This document shows, one piece after another, positions 15,947-23,954 of a stretch of 64,000 bases of DNA; the stretch's first letter is position 1; each line of letters begins with the position of its first letter. The notes under the pieces are model-generated. The model was not told where the DNA came from. It made no database searches and saw only the letters and a list, made by a program, of their open reading frames with translations. The position numbers and the translations under genes were made by a program. The stretch lies in the NCBI RefSeq assembly GCF_017573545.1, contig NZ_JAGEOK010000021.1:62001-126000 (forward strand). The letters are read 5' to 3'. Source of the DNA: Actinomadura nitritigenes. Its GTDB lineage: Bacteria; Actinomycetota; Actinomycetes; Streptosporangiales; Streptosporangiaceae.

Positions 15947-16876
15947 TCAGCCGATCTCGAGGACGGCCTTGCCGTGCAGGCGGCGTTCGAGGAGGGCGGT
16001 GACGGCCTCGTCCGCCCGGTCCCAGCCGCCGCGCCAGGAGATCCCCGGGTCGAGCCGTCCGGCGGCGACCTGGCCGGCGAGCCATGCCAGGTCGGGGGCG
16101 AGGTCGGCTCCGTCGAGCAGGTAGAAGGTGACGAGGGAGCGGTCGTGGCGGCCTTCGTTGCCGAAGAGGTCGCCGAACGGGAACGTCTCCGCCTCACCCG
16201 TCCCGTGGCCGACCGCGATCAGGGTGCCGTGCGGCGCGAGCCTGGCGAACGCGGCGACGAGCTGGGAGCCTCCGACGTTGTCCACGACCCCGTCGACCGG
16301 GTCGCCGACCTTCTCCGGGTGCGCGACCACCTCGTCGGCGCCCAGCGCGCGCAGGGCGTCGCCGTGCGCGGCGGGGTCGCCGGTCGACGCGACGACGTGG
16401 GCTCCGCCGAGGCGTGCGAGCTGCACGGCGTACCGGCCGACGCCTCCGGTGGCGCCCAGCACCAGGACGCGCTTGCCGAGCAGCGGCCCGATCCGGCGCA
16501 GCGCGCGGAGCGCGCTCGCCGCCGCCACCGGGACGGTGCTGATCGCGCCGAGGTCGGCCTCCGGCGGCACGGCGCCGAGCAGCGCGGTGTCGACGGCGCG
16601 GAGCTCCGCCCACGCGCCGTCCGAGCCGAGGGTGACCACGGGGGTGCCCGCGGCCGGGCCGGATCCGTCGGCCGCCGCGCGCTCGACCACGCCCGCGGCG
16701 TCCCAGCCGAGCACGGCGCCGTCCGGCGTCCCGGCGATGCCGTGGGCGACCTCGCCGTAGTTGAGCGAGGTGGCGCGGACCCGCACCAGCGCCTGGTCCG
16801 GCGCGGGCTCGGGCGCGGCGGTCTCGCCGAGGCGCAGGCCGGAGGCCGTCGAGTGGTCGATGAGCAGTGCACGCAT
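15947..16876 (-). CDS. Zinc-free MDR oxidoreductase
   Basis: A 309-residue medium-chain dehydrogenase/reductase without the structural zinc ligands. The N-terminal domain contains ATSLNYGEVAHGIAG, and the NADP-binding motif VLVLGATGGVGRYAVQLA begins near residue 135. VVDNVGGSQLVAAFARLAPHGT and LHGKAVLEIG are typical of quinone oxidoreductase/enoyl reductase relatives. Substrate unknown. It is divergent from a TetR regulator across 96 bp containing a clear operator, so it is very likely the regulator's target. Confidence 0.87.
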   Translation of the reverse strand: MRALLIDHSTASGLRLGETAAPEPAPDQALVRVRATSLNYGEVAHGIAGTPDGAVLGWDAAGVVERAAADGSGPAAGTPVVTLGSDGAWAELRAVDTALLGAVPPEADLGAISTVPVAAASALRALRRIGPLLGKRVLVLGATGGVGRYAVQLARLGGAHVVASTGDPAAHGDALRALGADEVVAHPEKVGDPVDGVVDNVGGSQLVAAFARLAPHGTLIAVGHGTGEAETFPFGDLFGNEGRHDRSLVTFYLLDGADLAPDLAWLAGQVAAGRLDPGISWRGGWDRADEAVTALLERRLHGKAVLEIG

Positions 16877-16912
16877 GGGTGCCGCCTTCCGAGGAGGGAA
16901 CGGGACCCACTT

Positions 16913-16931
16913 TATGCCACTGAGTGGCATA
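16913..16931. promoter_or_regulatory. Palindromic operator of the oxidoreductase/TetR pair
   Basis: Perfect palindrome TATGCCAC-TGA-GTGGCATA (8-bp arms, 3-bp spacer) in the divergent promoter region, with an extra half-site GTGGC about 10 bp further on. Likely bound by the adjacent TetR protein. Confidence 0.75.
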
Positions 16932-16972
16932 CGCCTGCAAGTGGCGTTGGCCGCCCGGCTACACTTCGGGGC

Positions 16973-17617
16973 ATGACCACGGCACCGTCGCTGCGCGAGC
17001 GCAAGAAGCAGCGCACCCGCCAGGCGCTGATCGACACCGCGCTGGCCCTGTTCGGCGAGCGCGGCTTCGGCGGGGTCACCCTGGACGAGGTGTGCGCCGA
17101 GGTCGAGGTCTCCAAGCGCACGTTCTTCCGGTACTTCACCGGCAAGGAGGCCGTCGCGATGGCGCCGCTGGAGGACCTGTGGCGCACCTTCCTCGACGAG
17201 CTGGAGACGTGCCCGGCCGACGGCCGGCCGCTGCTCGGGCTGCTGGAGTCGGTGCTGCTCGCGGCGCTGGACCGGGTCGCGGACGAGGAGTGGGCGGGCC
17301 GGGCGCTGCGCAGCTACCGGCTCCTCCAGGTGACGCCGTCGATGGACGCGCACGGCCTGCACTTCTGCGAGGACACCCTCCGGTCCGTCCTGGACGTCCT
17401 GCACCGGCGCCTCGACCTGCCCGACGACGCGCGGCCGCGCCTCGCGGGCGACATGCTGGTCGCGGCGTGGCGGCACGCCCTCGGCGGATGGGCGTCCGCG
17501 GCGGTGGAGCCGCCCTCGGCGACCGGCCTCGCCGCCCGCGTCCGCGACGCCGTGGCCGCGCTGCCGGGCAGCCTCACGCTCCCCGCCGCGCCCCGCGCCG
17601 AGACCGGCGGACGCTAG
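16973..17617 (+). CDS. TetR-family transcriptional repressor
   Basis: A 214-residue TetR regulator. The helix-turn-helix spans residues about 12-58 (RERKKQRTRQALIDTALALF, then VTLDEVCAEVEVSKRTFFRY with the FRYF signature). The ligand-binding domain is unassigned. The ATG at 16973 follows the palindrome. Its stop codon lies in the first unit of a 22-bp tandem repeat shared with the end of the convergent HAD gene. Confidence 0.9.
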   Translation: MTTAPSLRERKKQRTRQALIDTALALFGERGFGGVTLDEVCAEVEVSKRTFFRYFTGKEAVAMAPLEDLWRTFLDELETCPADGRPLLGLLESVLLAALDRVADEEWAGRALRSYRLLQVTPSMDAHGLHFCEDTLRSVLDVLHRRLDLPDDARPRLAGDMLVAAWRHALGGWASAAVEPPSATGLAARVRDAVAALPGSLTLPAAPRAETGGR

Positions 17618-17689
17618 CGCGCGGACCTGCGGACGCTAGCGCGCGGACCTGCGGACGCTAGCGCGCGGACCTGCGGACGCTAGCGCGCG
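17611..17689. repeat. 22-bp tandem repeat holding both stop codons of convergent genes
   Basis: Three identical 22-bp units (17611-17632, 17633-17654, 17655-17676) and a 13-bp partial fourth. Each unit contains the palindrome CGCTAGCG, so a TAG is present on both strands. The TetR gene ends in the first unit and the HAD gene in the last. Confidence 0.9.
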
Positions 17690-18378
17690 ACGCCGAGGAC
17701 GAGGTCGATGACCTGGGCGGTGTCGCTCAGATCGGGCAGGACCGTGTCGGCGCCGGACAGCCGCAGGTCGGCGGCGGACGTGGCCCCGGTCGCGACGGCG
17801 ACGACCCGCGCGCCGCCCTCGTGGCCCGCGCGGACGTCGTGCGGGGTGTCGCCGATCAGCACGGTGCTCGACGGCCCGAACCGCTCGCCGTACTTCGCGG
17901 CGGTGCGCTCGCGGGCGAGCTCCACCAGCGGCGGCCGCTCGACGCCGTCCATGCCGTAGGCGCCGATCTCCAGGTCGAGGAACGCGTCGAGCCCGAACGC
18001 CTTCAGCTTGCAGGCGGCGATCCGCGCCATGTTGCCCGTCAGGACGGACTGGATCACGTCCGGGCGGGCGGCGAGGGCCTCCAGGACGTCGCGGGCGCCG
18101 TCGTGCGTCCGGCCCCGGGCCGCGAGTTCGTGCGCGCGCGCTTCGAAGGCGACGGCGAGCCCGTCGGTGAAGGCTTCGAGGACGTCGGGCGTGGGGTCGA
18201 TGCCGTGGTGCCGGAGCGTGTCGGTGGTGATGGCGCGGTCGGTCCGGCCGGCCATCGGCGCGACGTGCTCGGCCGGGCGGCCGATGACGCGGTGGAACAC
18301 CTCCGCGTAGATGTCCGCGGACAGCCCGCCCGCGTGGAGGAGGGTGTGGTCGATGTCCCAGAGGACCAGGGTGCGCAC
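17680..18378 (-). CDS. HAD-superfamily hydrolase
   Basis: About 232 residues. Motif I is WDIDHTLLH (nucleophile Asp8, acid Asp10 from this start), motif II is SVLTGN, and motif IV is LIGDTPHDVRAG. The helical cap after motif I is of the phosphoglycolate-phosphatase-like C1 type. Probably a cytosolic phosphatase for a small phosphorylated metabolite. GTG 18378 is chosen since family members start just before the motif-I strand; a TTG at 18399 is possible. Its C-terminus is coded by the last unit of the tandem repeat. It is divergent from the CYTH-CHAD gene. Confidence 0.85.
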   Translation of the reverse strand: MRTLVLWDIDHTLLHAGGLSADIYAEVFHRVIGRPAEHVAPMAGRTDRAITTDTLRHHGIDPTPDVLEAFTDGLAVAFEARAHELAARGRTHDGARDVLEALAARPDVIQSVLTGNMARIAACKLKAFGLDAFLDLEIGAYGMDGVERPPLVELARERTAAKYGERFGPSSTVLIGDTPHDVRAGHEGGARVVAVATGATSAADLRLSGADTVLPDLSDTAQVIDLVLGVAR

Positions 18379-18487
18379 GGACGCATGGTAGGCCGTCAAG
18401 ATTTCGGCTTCTGTTCACCTCGGCGTGAAATGGTGGACATCTGGGTGTGCCCGCCGCCGTAGGAGCCGTCCCCCGAAGGAGCTGGTC

Positions 18488-20038
18488 GTGGCCGAAAGGC
18501 ATCTGGAGATCGAGCACAAGTACGACGCCAAGGCCGATTTCGTCGTTCCGGAGCTGGGCGGGCTGCCGGGCGTGGCGTCGGTCGGGGAACCGGAGACCTT
18601 CGACCTGCACGCGAGCTACTTCGACACGGCCGACCTGCGGCTCGCGGCGCACGGGATCACGCTGCGGCGGCGGCGCGGCGGGACGGACGCCGGATGGCAT
18701 CTGAAGATGCCGGCGGGCCCCGACGGCAAGGAGGAACTGCACGCTCCGCTGGGACGCCCGAAGATCGTGCCGGCGCGGCTGGCGGCGCTGGTCGCGGCGT
18801 ACACGCGGGGCGAGCCCCTGCGTCCGGTGGCGACGCTGGAGACGCGGCGGACCGTCGTCCGGCTGTACGCGGACGACGGCGCGATGCTCGCGGAGGTCGC
18901 CGACGACCTGGTGACGGGCCGGGACGTGCGGGACGCCCCGGACGAGCCGCCCGCGGACGGCCCCGCGCGGCGATGGCGGGAGATCGAGGTCGAGCTCGGG
19001 GACGGGACGGCCGAGCTGCTGAAGGCGGCGGGCAAGCGGCTGCGGAAGGCGGGGGCGCGGCGGGCGAAGTCGTCGTCGAAGCTCGGCCGGCTGCTGGGCG
19101 ACGCGATCGCGCCGTCGGAGGCGGCGCGCGCGCGTGCCGCGTGCAAGACGCGGCTGGTGGCGGCGATCGACAACGGGAAGGGCCCCGCGACGACGGGCGA
19201 CGCGGTGATGGCGTACCTCGCAGCGCAGGTCGAGACGGTCGTGGCGTCCGATCCGAAGGCGCGGCTGGGCGAGGACGACGCCGTACACCGGATGCGGGTG
19301 GCGGTCCGCCGGATCCGCAGCACGCTGAAGGCGTACCGGCCCGTCCTGGAGGAGGCGCGCACGGAGCCGCTCGGGCCGGAACTGCGGTGGCTCGCGGCGG
19401 TGCTGGGCGAGGTCCGCGACCTGGAGGTGCTGCGGATGCGGTTCCAGGAGCGGCTGGACGGGGCGGCGCCCGCGCGGCTGGACGGGGCGGCGCCCGCGTG
19501 GCTGGACGATCTGGCCCGCCAGGAGCGCACCGCCTACAGGCGGATGAACGCGTCGCTCAAGGAGCCCCGGTACTTCGCGCTGCTGGACGAGCTGGACCGT
19601 CTCATCGCGGAGCCGCCGCTGGCGGAGGGGGCCGACCGCAAGGCGCGCAAGGAACTGCCCGAGCTGGTAAGGCGGTCCTGGGATCGGATGGCGCGCGCGT
19701 ACACGTCCATAGCGATCGCCGAGGACGCGGAGGTGGCGCGCCACGAGACCCGTAAGGCCGCCAAGCGCGCGCGGTACGCCGCCGAGCTGGCCATGCCCGT
19801 GCTGGGAGTCGCGGCCAAGCGGGTGGCGAAGGACGCCAAGCGCATCCAGGAGGTCCTGGGCGGCTACCAGGACGGCGTCATCGCGATGGAGCACCTCAAG
19901 GCGGCGGCCGCGCGCACACGGAACCCGTCCGAGGCGTTCGACCTCGGCGTCCTGTACGGGTTGGAGCGCTGCGAGGCGGAGACCGCCCGCGAGAAGCTCT
20001 CAGTGACCTGGTCCCAGACGCTCGGCCCCGCCTTCTGA
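18488..20038 (+). CDS. CYTH-CHAD domain protein
   Basis: A 516-residue fusion. The N-terminal CYTH domain (residues about 1-200) has the ExExK signature (EIEHK, Glu7-Glu9-Lys11 region) of inorganic triphosphatase-like tunnels. The C-terminal CHAD domain (about 220-510) is helical and rich in conserved His/Arg/Lys (HRMRVAVRRIRSTLKAYRP, RHETRKAAKRARYAAEL); CHAD domains are known to bind polyphosphate. GTG 18488 is supported by AAGGAG at 18476-18481. An in-frame 24-bp duplication (8 residues, RLDGAAPA twice) occurs in CHAD. Its neighbours include ppk and a Nudix gene, which supports a polyphosphate role. Confidence 0.92.
   Translation: MAERHLEIEHKYDAKADFVVPELGGLPGVASVGEPETFDLHASYFDTADLRLAAHGITLRRRRGGTDAGWHLKMPAGPDGKEELHAPLGRPKIVPARLAALVAAYTRGEPLRPVATLETRRTVVRLYADDGAMLAEVADDLVTGRDVRDAPDEPPADGPARRWREIEVELGDGTAELLKAAGKRLRKAGARRAKSSSKLGRLLGDAIAPSEAARARAACKTRLVAAIDNGKGPATTGDAVMAYLAAQVETVVASDPKARLGEDDAVHRMRVAVRRIRSTLKAYRPVLEEARTEPLGPELRWLAAVLGEVRDLEVLRMRFQERLDGAAPARLDGAAPAWLDDLARQERTAYRRMNASLKEPRYFALLDELDRLIAEPPLAEGADRKARKELPELVRRSWDRMARAYTSIAIAEDAEVARHETRKAAKRARYAAELAMPVLGVAAKRVAKDAKRIQEVLGGYQDGVIAMEHLKAAAARTRNPSEAFDLGVLYGLERCEAETAREKLSVTWSQTLGPAF
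19451..19498 (+). repeat. 24-bp in-frame duplication inside the CHAD domain
   Basis: The 24-bp unit at 19451-19474 is repeated exactly at 19475-19498, giving RLDGAAPARLDGAAPA. It keeps the frame and falls in a loop between helices, so it is probably tolerated. Confidence 0.9.
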
Positions 20039-20061
20039 GCCCGCGTCCTGAACGTTGACCT

Positions 20062-20116
20062 GCGGCGAGTCGTCGTTCCGATCGGCCGGGATGCCCGGAT
20101 GACGGCGACTCGCCGC
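20062..20116. terminator. Dispersed palindromic element, copy 1
   Basis: Arms GCGGCGAGTCGTCGTT and GACGGCGACTCGCCGC enclose a second hairpin (CCGGG-ATG-CCCGG, 20086-20098). In RNA the 16-bp outer stem is fully paired with two G-U pairs. It lies between convergent genes (stops at 20038 and 20120). A second copy is at 40176-40220. It could act as a two-way terminator. Confidence 0.75.
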
Positions 20117-20119
20117 GAC

Positions 20120-21007
20120 TCAGCGGGATCTGGGTGAGTGGCGCTCCAGAGCGGCCAGCGTGCCTTCGCCCATGTGGGCCACCCAGAACTCGCCCTTGTG
20201 GAGGCTCGGGTCGTCCGGGACCTTCTCGCCGAGCTCCCGGCACAGCCCCGCGACCAGCTCCGACACGTTCTCGCCGTGGGTGCACACGACGGTCGGGACG
20301 CCGTCGCCGAGCAGGTCGAGCAGCCGCTCCCGGGCACGGTCGGGGCCCGTCTCGCCGACCGTGAACGCGGCGTCGGTGACGACGTCGGCGCGGATGCGGC
20401 GCGCGTACGGCAGGACGGTCTCCAGGCAGCGGGCCGTCGCCGAGCTGAGCACCCGCGCCGGGCCGAAGGCGTGCAGCAGCGCGGCGAGCTCCGCCGCCTC
20501 CGTCCGGCCGCGCCCGTCCAGCGGGCGCAGCTCGTCGGGCTCGCGCCACGCGTGCTTCTCCCCCGCCGACCCGTGCCGGACGATCATCAGCGGCCAGGTG
20601 CGGGACGGGCCGTCCAGGAACGCGCGGAGCAGGTCGGCGTCGTGCGGGTAGCTCAGCCGCGCCCCGGCCTCGGCCGCGGGCAGCCACGCCAGCTCGTCGA
20701 CCTCCTCGTTCGGCGTGAACGCGGCCTCCGCGACGGGCCGCGCCGCCCAGTACTCGACCCGTTTGGGCCGGTCGCCGTGCCGGTACTTCGCGGTCGGGAG
20801 GCGGCGGCCGAGCCGCGGCACGAGGCCCGTCTCCTCCTCGATCTCGCGGACGGCGGCGCGCAGCACGTGCTCGCCCCGGTCGAGCTTGCCCTTCGGGAAC
20901 GACCAGTCGTCGTACCGGGGGCGGTGCGCGACCGCGAACTCGGGGCCGTCCGGGCCGTCGCGCCACAGCAGCGCGCCGGCCGCGCGGATCGGGCCGGCGT
21001 CAGTCAT
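20120..21007 (-). CDS. MutT1-like Nudix hydrolase fused to histidine phosphatase
   Basis: A 295-residue two-domain protein. The N-terminal Nudix domain carries a complete box (GKLDRGEHVLRAAVREIEEE continuing TGL, residues about 40-62). The C-terminal domain is a SixA-type histidine phosphatase with the RHG triad (IVRHGSAGEK) and the second histidine in CTHGENVSEL. This is the architecture of mycobacterial MutT1, which hydrolyses 8-oxo-dGTP and diadenosine polyphosphates in steps; the same activity is inferred. Its start overlaps the end of ppk by 8 bp, so the two are translationally coupled. Confidence 0.92.
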   Translation of the reverse strand: MTDAGPIRAAGALLWRDGPDGPEFAVAHRPRYDDWSFPKGKLDRGEHVLRAAVREIEEETGLVPRLGRRLPTAKYRHGDRPKRVEYWAARPVAEAAFTPNEEVDELAWLPAAEAGARLSYPHDADLLRAFLDGPSRTWPLMIVRHGSAGEKHAWREPDELRPLDGRGRTEAAELAALLHAFGPARVLSSATARCLETVLPYARRIRADVVTDAAFTVGETGPDRARERLLDLLGDGVPTVVCTHGENVSELVAGLCRELGEKVPDDPSLHKGEFWVAHMGEGTLAALERHSPRSR

Positions 21008-23084
21008 CGACCGTCCTCCACCGCCGGCTCCGGACCAGGTGGGTCTGGATGTCCAGCAGCGCCTCGCCGGGGCCGGGCTCGCTGCGCGTCCAGGTGCCGT
21101 CGCCGTCGAGCGCCCAGGCGTGCGTGCCGGGGTCCATGGCCCGGTCGAGCAGCGCGATCAGCTCGTCGCGCTGGGTCCGGTCGGTGACGGTGACGAGCGC
21201 CTCGACGCGGCGGTCGAGGTTGCGGTGCATCAGGTCGGCGCTGCCGAGCCACACCTCCGGCTCGCCGCCGTTCTCGAACGCGAACACCCGGGAGTGCTCC
21301 AGGAACCGGCCGAGGACGCTGCGGACCCGGATCGTCTCCGACAGCCCCGGCACGCCCGGCCGCAGCGCGCAGATCCCGCGCACCCACACGTCCACCGGCA
21401 CCCCGGCCCGCGAGGCCCGGTACAGCGCGTCGATGACCACCTCGTCGACCAGCGAGTTGCACTTGATCCGGACCCGCGCGCGGTGCCCGGCGCGGTGGTT
21501 GTCGATCTCGTGCTCGATCCGCTGGACGAGCCCGGACCGCAGGCTGTTCGGCGCGACCAGCAGCCGGTTGTAGGAGCCCTGCCGGGAGTAGCCGGTGAGG
21601 TGGTTGAACAGCGCGCTGACGTCCTCGCCGACGTCGGGCGCGCAGGTCAGCAGGCCGAAGTCCTCGTAGAGGCGGGCCGTCTTCGGATGGTAGTTGCCGG
21701 TGCCGATGTGGCAGTAGCGGCGCAGCGAGCCGTCCGGGTCCTCCCGGACGATCAGCGCGAGCTTGCAATGCGTCTTCAGCCCGACGAACCCGTACACGAC
21801 GTGGCAGCCGGCCGTCTCCAGCTTGCGCGCCCACGCGATGTTGGCGCGCTCGTCGAAGCGGGCCTTGAGCTCCACCACCACGACGACCTGCTTACCCGCC
21901 TCGGCGGCGCTCATCAGCGCGTCGACGATCGGGGAGTCGCCGCTCGTCCGGTACAGCGTCTGCTTGATCGCGAGGACGCCGGGGTCGGTCGCGGCGTCCT
22001 CGATCAGCCGCTGCACGGTCGTGGTGAACGAGTCGTAGGGGTGGTGCACGAGGACGTCGCCCTGGCGGATCGCGGAGAAGATGTCCACGTCCTCGGGCAG
22101 CGCCTCCTTCGACGGCACGAACGGCGAGTACTTCAGCTCGGGCCGGTCCAGGTCGGCGATGGCGCCGAGCCCGGCGAGGTCGAGCGGCCCGACGAGCCGG
22201 TAGATCTGGCGCTCCTCGATGGCCAGCTCGGTGGTGAGCAGCTCCAGCACGCCGTCGGAGATCGACTCCTCGACCTCCAGCCGGACGACCGGGCCGAACC
22301 GGCGGCGCAGCAGCTCGCGCTCCAGGGCCTGGAGCAGCCCCTCGCTGATGTCGTCGTCGATCTCCAGGTCCTGGTTGCGGGTGACGCGGAACGCGTGGTG
22401 CTCGACGACCTCCATCCCGACGAACAGCTGCCCGAGGTGCGCGGCGATCACGTCCTCCAGCGGCGTGAACCGGTCGGGGGACGCCTCGAAGAAGCGCGGC
22501 AGCAGCGGCGGCACCTTGACCCGGGCGAACATCGTCGCGTCCGTCTCCGGGTCGCGGACGATCACGGCGAGGTTCAGCGACAGGCCGGAGATGTAGGGGA
22601 AGGGGTGCGCGGAGTCGACGACCAGCGGGGTGAGGACGGGGTAGATCCGGTCGCGGAACAGCCGGCGCAGCCGCTCCTGCTCGGTCTCGGCCAGCTCGTC
22701 CCAGCGCAGGATCTCGATGCCCTCCTTGGCGAGGTCGGGCAGGACCTCCTTTCGGAAGCACGCGGCGTGCCGGCGCATCAGCTCGTGCGCGACCTCGCCG
22801 GTGCGCTCCAGCACCTCGCGGGGCTGCCGGCCGCTGGCGGACTGGACGGCGAGGCCGGTCGCCATCCGGCGGGCCAGGCCGGCGACGCGGACCATGAAGA
22901 ACTCGTCGAGGTTGCTCGCGAAGATCGACAGGAACCGGACGCGCTCCAGCAGCGGCAGCTCGGGATCCTCCGCCAGCTCCAGGACGCGCTGGTTGAAGCG
23001 CAGCCAGCTCTCTTCGCGATCGAGGAAGCGGTCGTCGGGCAGCGCTTCGGTGGCACGAGGAAGATGTCCTGGATTGACGGTCAT
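21000..23084 (-). CDS. ppk: Polyphosphate kinase PPK1
   Basis: A 694-residue PPK1. It makes long-chain inorganic polyphosphate from ATP reversibly. The four-domain layout is complete: N-terminal helical domain (RFLDREESWLRFNQRVLELA), head domain, and the two C-terminal phospholipase-D-like domains. The autophosphorylated histidine is His439 in GLKTHCKLAL and the second conserved histidine is near 459 in HIGTGNYHP. The start ATG gives a shorter N-terminus than streptomycete homologues. A direct repeat matching the PHO box lies 19-40 bp upstream. The next gene (Nudix/phosphatase) overlaps its stop. Confidence 0.96.
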   Translation of the reverse strand: MTVNPGHLPRATEALPDDRFLDREESWLRFNQRVLELAEDPELPLLERVRFLSIFASNLDEFFMVRVAGLARRMATGLAVQSASGRQPREVLERTGEVAHELMRRHAACFRKEVLPDLAKEGIEILRWDELAETEQERLRRLFRDRIYPVLTPLVVDSAHPFPYISGLSLNLAVIVRDPETDATMFARVKVPPLLPRFFEASPDRFTPLEDVIAAHLGQLFVGMEVVEHHAFRVTRNQDLEIDDDISEGLLQALERELLRRRFGPVVRLEVEESISDGVLELLTTELAIEERQIYRLVGPLDLAGLGAIADLDRPELKYSPFVPSKEALPEDVDIFSAIRQGDVLVHHPYDSFTTTVQRLIEDAATDPGVLAIKQTLYRTSGDSPIVDALMSAAEAGKQVVVVVELKARFDERANIAWARKLETAGCHVVYGFVGLKTHCKLALIVREDPDGSLRRYCHIGTGNYHPKTARLYEDFGLLTCAPDVGEDVSALFNHLTGYSRQGSYNRLLVAPNSLRSGLVQRIEHEIDNHRAGHRARVRIKCNSLVDEVVIDALYRASRAGVPVDVWVRGICALRPGVPGLSETIRVRSVLGRFLEHSRVFAFENGGEPEVWLGSADLMHRNLDRRVEALVTVTDRTQRDELIALLDRAMDPGTHAWALDGDGTWTRSEPGPGEALLDIQTHLVRSRRWRTVDD

Positions 23085-23102
23085 GTCCCCAATTTTCCCT
23101 GA

Positions 23103-23124
23103 CCAAGGTGAACAACGGTGGAAC
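23103..23124 (-). promoter_or_regulatory. PHO-box-like direct repeat upstream of ppk
   Basis: On the minus strand two contiguous 11-bp units, GTTCCACCGTT and GTTCACCTTGG, match the actinomycete PhoP direct-repeat unit (GTTCACC core, 11-bp spacing). A PhoP-controlled ppk is known in Streptomyces. The site ends only 19 bp from the start codon. Confidence 0.6.
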
Positions 23125-23214
23125 GCCGGTGTTTCGGCGAAGAGTCAGATACGTCGATCATGCCCGCGGTTCCCGTTGATCAACCGGGACATAGGTCCTC
23201 TCGTGCCCACCGGG

Positions 23215-23763
23215 CTAGATGCCGCAGGAGCCGGCGACGAGGCGGTGCCCCAGCCAGGCCGCCAGGTCCGCGACGAACGCGTCGGCCAGCGGCGGCCAGT
23301 TCCAGAACCGCAGCCCGAGCTCCGCGAACGCGCACGGCACCGGCCACCGCCAGCCGTTGAACCCGGTCCGCTCGCCGCAGCGCGCGCAGACCAGCGCGTC
23401 CGGGCCGCCCTCCAGCCACTCCTCCACCGCGTCCAGGACGGTCTCGAACGGCAGCCACGCGCCGCAGTGCGGGCACCGCACCCGGTCGTCCTCGCGCATC
23501 GTCCCGTAGTAGGCGCCGCGGCCGACGTCGATCTCCAGGCCGTTCGGCCACACGTCCGGGAAGCCGGCCGGATCCCCCATCGCCACCGACCCGGCGGCCG
23601 GGCCGGGCGCGTACCCGCCGGGGACGTCGCCGAGGACGCAGTCGGTCCGCTCGGCCAGCACGATCCCGGCGTCCACGAGGCGGGTCAGGACGCGGTCCGC
23701 GAGGTCCGGCGCGTCGCCCGGAAGCGCGTCGAGGTCCGCGATCCAGCGGCTCCGTTCCCCCAT
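23215..23763 (-). CDS. Hypothetical protein with zinc ribbon
   Basis: About 182 residues, not assigned to a named family. Two CxxC pairs (RCPHCGAWLPFE and VCARCGERTGFNGW, some 35 residues apart) form a probable zinc ribbon. The C-terminal part is Trp/Leu-rich (LRFWNWPPLADAFVADL) and may be a helical protein-binding surface; no transmembrane segment or signal peptide is seen. ATG 23763 is used; an in-frame TTG at 23790 would add 9 residues. It sits alone between ppk and a divergent pentapeptide-repeat gene. Confidence 0.72.
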   Translation of the reverse strand: MGERSRWIADLDALPGDAPDLADRVLTRLVDAGIVLAERTDCVLGDVPGGYAPGPAAGSVAMGDPAGFPDVWPNGLEIDVGRGAYYGTMREDDRVRCPHCGAWLPFETVLDAVEEWLEGGPDALVCARCGERTGFNGWRWPVPCAFAELGLRFWNWPPLADAFVADLAAWLGHRLVAGSCGI

Positions 23764-23954
23764 GCGCTCACAGTACGACGACAGGGACAAACCCGAAGAA
23801 GAACGAGGGACTTGCGCGAAAGCGGTGACAGACGAGGTAAAGAGCCAATCAACGTCTTAGTGTGGTCGTTCCCGTGCGTACAGTAACCATGCGGAAGTAA
23901 CGACCTGACCGCCGGGAGATTCCCGGGGGAACCACCTGTGGGTACAACGGGACG

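Noticed and set aside
19863..20119. CRISPR-like repeats or rRNA/tRNA genes anywhere in the window
   Set aside because: The repeats found are tandem or palindromic without spacers, and no tRNA arms or rRNA sequence were recognised in any gap.
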